Source: Morinoia aosen (taxonomy: Eukaryota; Arthropoda; Malacostraca; Amphipoda; Talitridae). Taken from it: a DNA stretch of 64,000 nucleotides. The notes under the pieces were generated by a model. The model did not search any database. It saw only the letters and a program-made list of their open reading frames with translations, and had not been told where the DNA came from. A program made the translations under genes and the position numbers. Shown piece by piece: positions 62,637-64,000 of this stretch. Position 1 is the first letter of the stretch. The number at the start of each line of letters is the position of its first letter. The stretch spans positions 37,918,068 to 37,982,067 of the forward strand of contig CM059566.1 in assembly GCA_030386875.1 (NCBI GenBank), written 5' to 3'.

Positions 62637-62806
62637 CAAGTGCTGGCTTTGCTAATATCTGGTGCTTACTTGTCAACAATTTGGCACAGGACTTACTAAT
62701 ATCAGGTGCTGGCTTTATTAATATCAAGTGCTGTATACACAAATATCAGGTGCTGGTTTAACTAGTATGAGGCACTGGATTTACTATAGTATCAGGAGCT
62801 GGCTTT
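62637..62806. repeat. Degenerate tandem repeat, about 25-30 bp period
   Basis: Six or so units of the form ATATCAGGTGCTGGCTTTA with drift in length and sequence. Confidence 0.75.
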
Positions 62807-63449
62807 CATGTAATCCAACGCTAAATTGTGTCATCTACTATAACAAAAAAAATAAAATAAATGCAGACGAAAATAAGCAACAGCCATGGTTTTTGTGAAA
62901 TTGCATCTTCATGATTAAACGATACGTGCACAATGATTCTTTGATTATTACCATCAAACTGCAGGTCACACTGATTGTTTCGTCATGACTATTTAACGGT
63001 ATACGTTAGATGTGTTTAATGAGTGTTATTGAAGTGGGTTATTAGATGTTGTTTGTGAACGTAGCATTGATATATTTTGCTAGGTTTTTATATGCTCAAG
63101 CTCAGCGTTAAAGTTTTTTAAACGTAAAGATTATCAAATTTTTCCAATTTCATTAAGTGATTATATAGGTTATAAGCACAGCTAATTTTTTTTCTATCCA
63201 GAGCAGCACTTTAACTTTTCGGTAAATTCTATTTCGCCGCATATTTTCGTTATCAGAAAATTGAAAATTCGCTCAATGTTCACTTAAAAGGAAGCTCAGC
63301 TCGTTCTCTCAAGACGGGCCCCTTCGAATCCAGTGGCACTATTGTATGAATGACAAGCCTGGCATTTTGCCCTGGTGGTCTGTGAACCAATCAACGACTT
63401 CTGAGTAGTCAGTACTTTATAAATCAACTACTTCTGAGTAGTTGATTGT

Positions 63450-64000
63450 AGTAATAGCAAACAAAACAACACACTAACAATTCTGCATGCATGTCTAACG
63501 CAGGCTTTGGTACCTAGAAAACTGAACAAAATCTCTGTGAAGATCCCTTCTGCATGCATTTCCAGCACGAGCAGTGAAGAACCGAGAGTTATCGAGACAT
63601 TATAGCTCCATTCGGTATAGCGAACAGAACAACACACTAACTTCTGCATGCATGTCTAGCACATGCGGTGCAGAACTGAGAGTTACCGAGACATTATAGC
63701 TCCATTCGGTACCTATAGCAAACAGAACAACACACTAACTACTGCATGCATGTCTAGCTCATGCAGTGCATGCAGAACTGAGAGTTACCGAGACATTATA
63801 GCTCCATTCGGTACCTAGCAAACAGAACAACACACTAACTTCTGCATGCATGTCTAGCACATGCGGTGCAGAACTGAGAGTTACCGAGACATTATAGCTC
63901 CATTCGGTACCTATAGCAAACAGAACAACACACTAACTACTGCATGCATGTCTAGCTCATGCAGAACTGAGAGTTACCGAGACATTATAGCTCCATTCGG
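63450..64000. repeat. Satellite of about 97-104 bp, running off the window end
   Basis: Units start AGCAAACAGAACAACACACT and contain CTGCATGCATGTCTAGC, GAACTGAGAGTTACCGAGAC and ATAGCTCCATTCGGTACC. A diverged leading unit (63450-63612) is followed by three near-identical full units and a partial one (63613-64000). Length variants come from a GCATGCAGTGCATGC-type palindromic core. Confidence 0.95.

Overview
This window reads as arthropod-type nuclear DNA: AT-rich, genes split by GT-AG introns, and dense with Tc1/mariner, Ty3/Gypsy LTR, SINE, MITE and satellite sequence. No bacterial-style operons, rRNA or functional tRNA genes were seen. The exact taxon cannot be fixed from sequence alone.

Two host genes can be assembled exon by exon, and they lie tail to tail. 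(1) A four-exon plus-strand gene (14682-24184) encodes a 101-residue protein with one membrane segment. I do not recognise it securely; its shape resembles small mitochondrial inner-membrane accessory subunits. (2) A fourteen-exon minus-strand gene (57726 down to 26177) is the SNX1/SNX2 sorting nexin, the SNX-BAR part of the retromer/ESCPE-1 endosomal sorting machinery. All exons join in frame to give 1365 residues. The PX and BAR domains are ordinary. The N-terminal tail is hugely enlarged by a 681-residue exon that carries about 49 copies of an 8-residue repeat encoded by a near-perfect 24-bp satellite.

Layout. 1-4620: non-genic, with an internally deleted mariner-like fossil, a small TIR element carrying CRE and CCAAT motifs, and a Tc1 relic. 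4621-11382: a young, whole-looking Ty3/Gypsy element, followed directly by an older related LTR (11383-13618). 13.97-14.27 kb: a tRNA-derived SINE. 14.68-24.18 kb: the small membrane-protein gene, with MITEs and inverted repeats in its introns. 24.2-26.2 kb: spacer. 26.2-57.7 kb: the SNX gene. 57.7-64 kb: non-genic, with a second SINE copy, a Penelope-like relic, a degenerate 62.7-kb repeat and a satellite that runs off the window end.

The most unusual signal is in the SNX introns. Tandem duplications abut nearly every exon, and several of them copy the exon-intron junction itself (exons 7, 8, 10 and 11). The exon-8 donor junction appears to have seeded a roughly 3.5-kb, 49/53-bp satellite that now sits in another intron of the same gene. 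A dispersed repeat family with 11 copies is inserted in one orientation relative to transcription in both genes.
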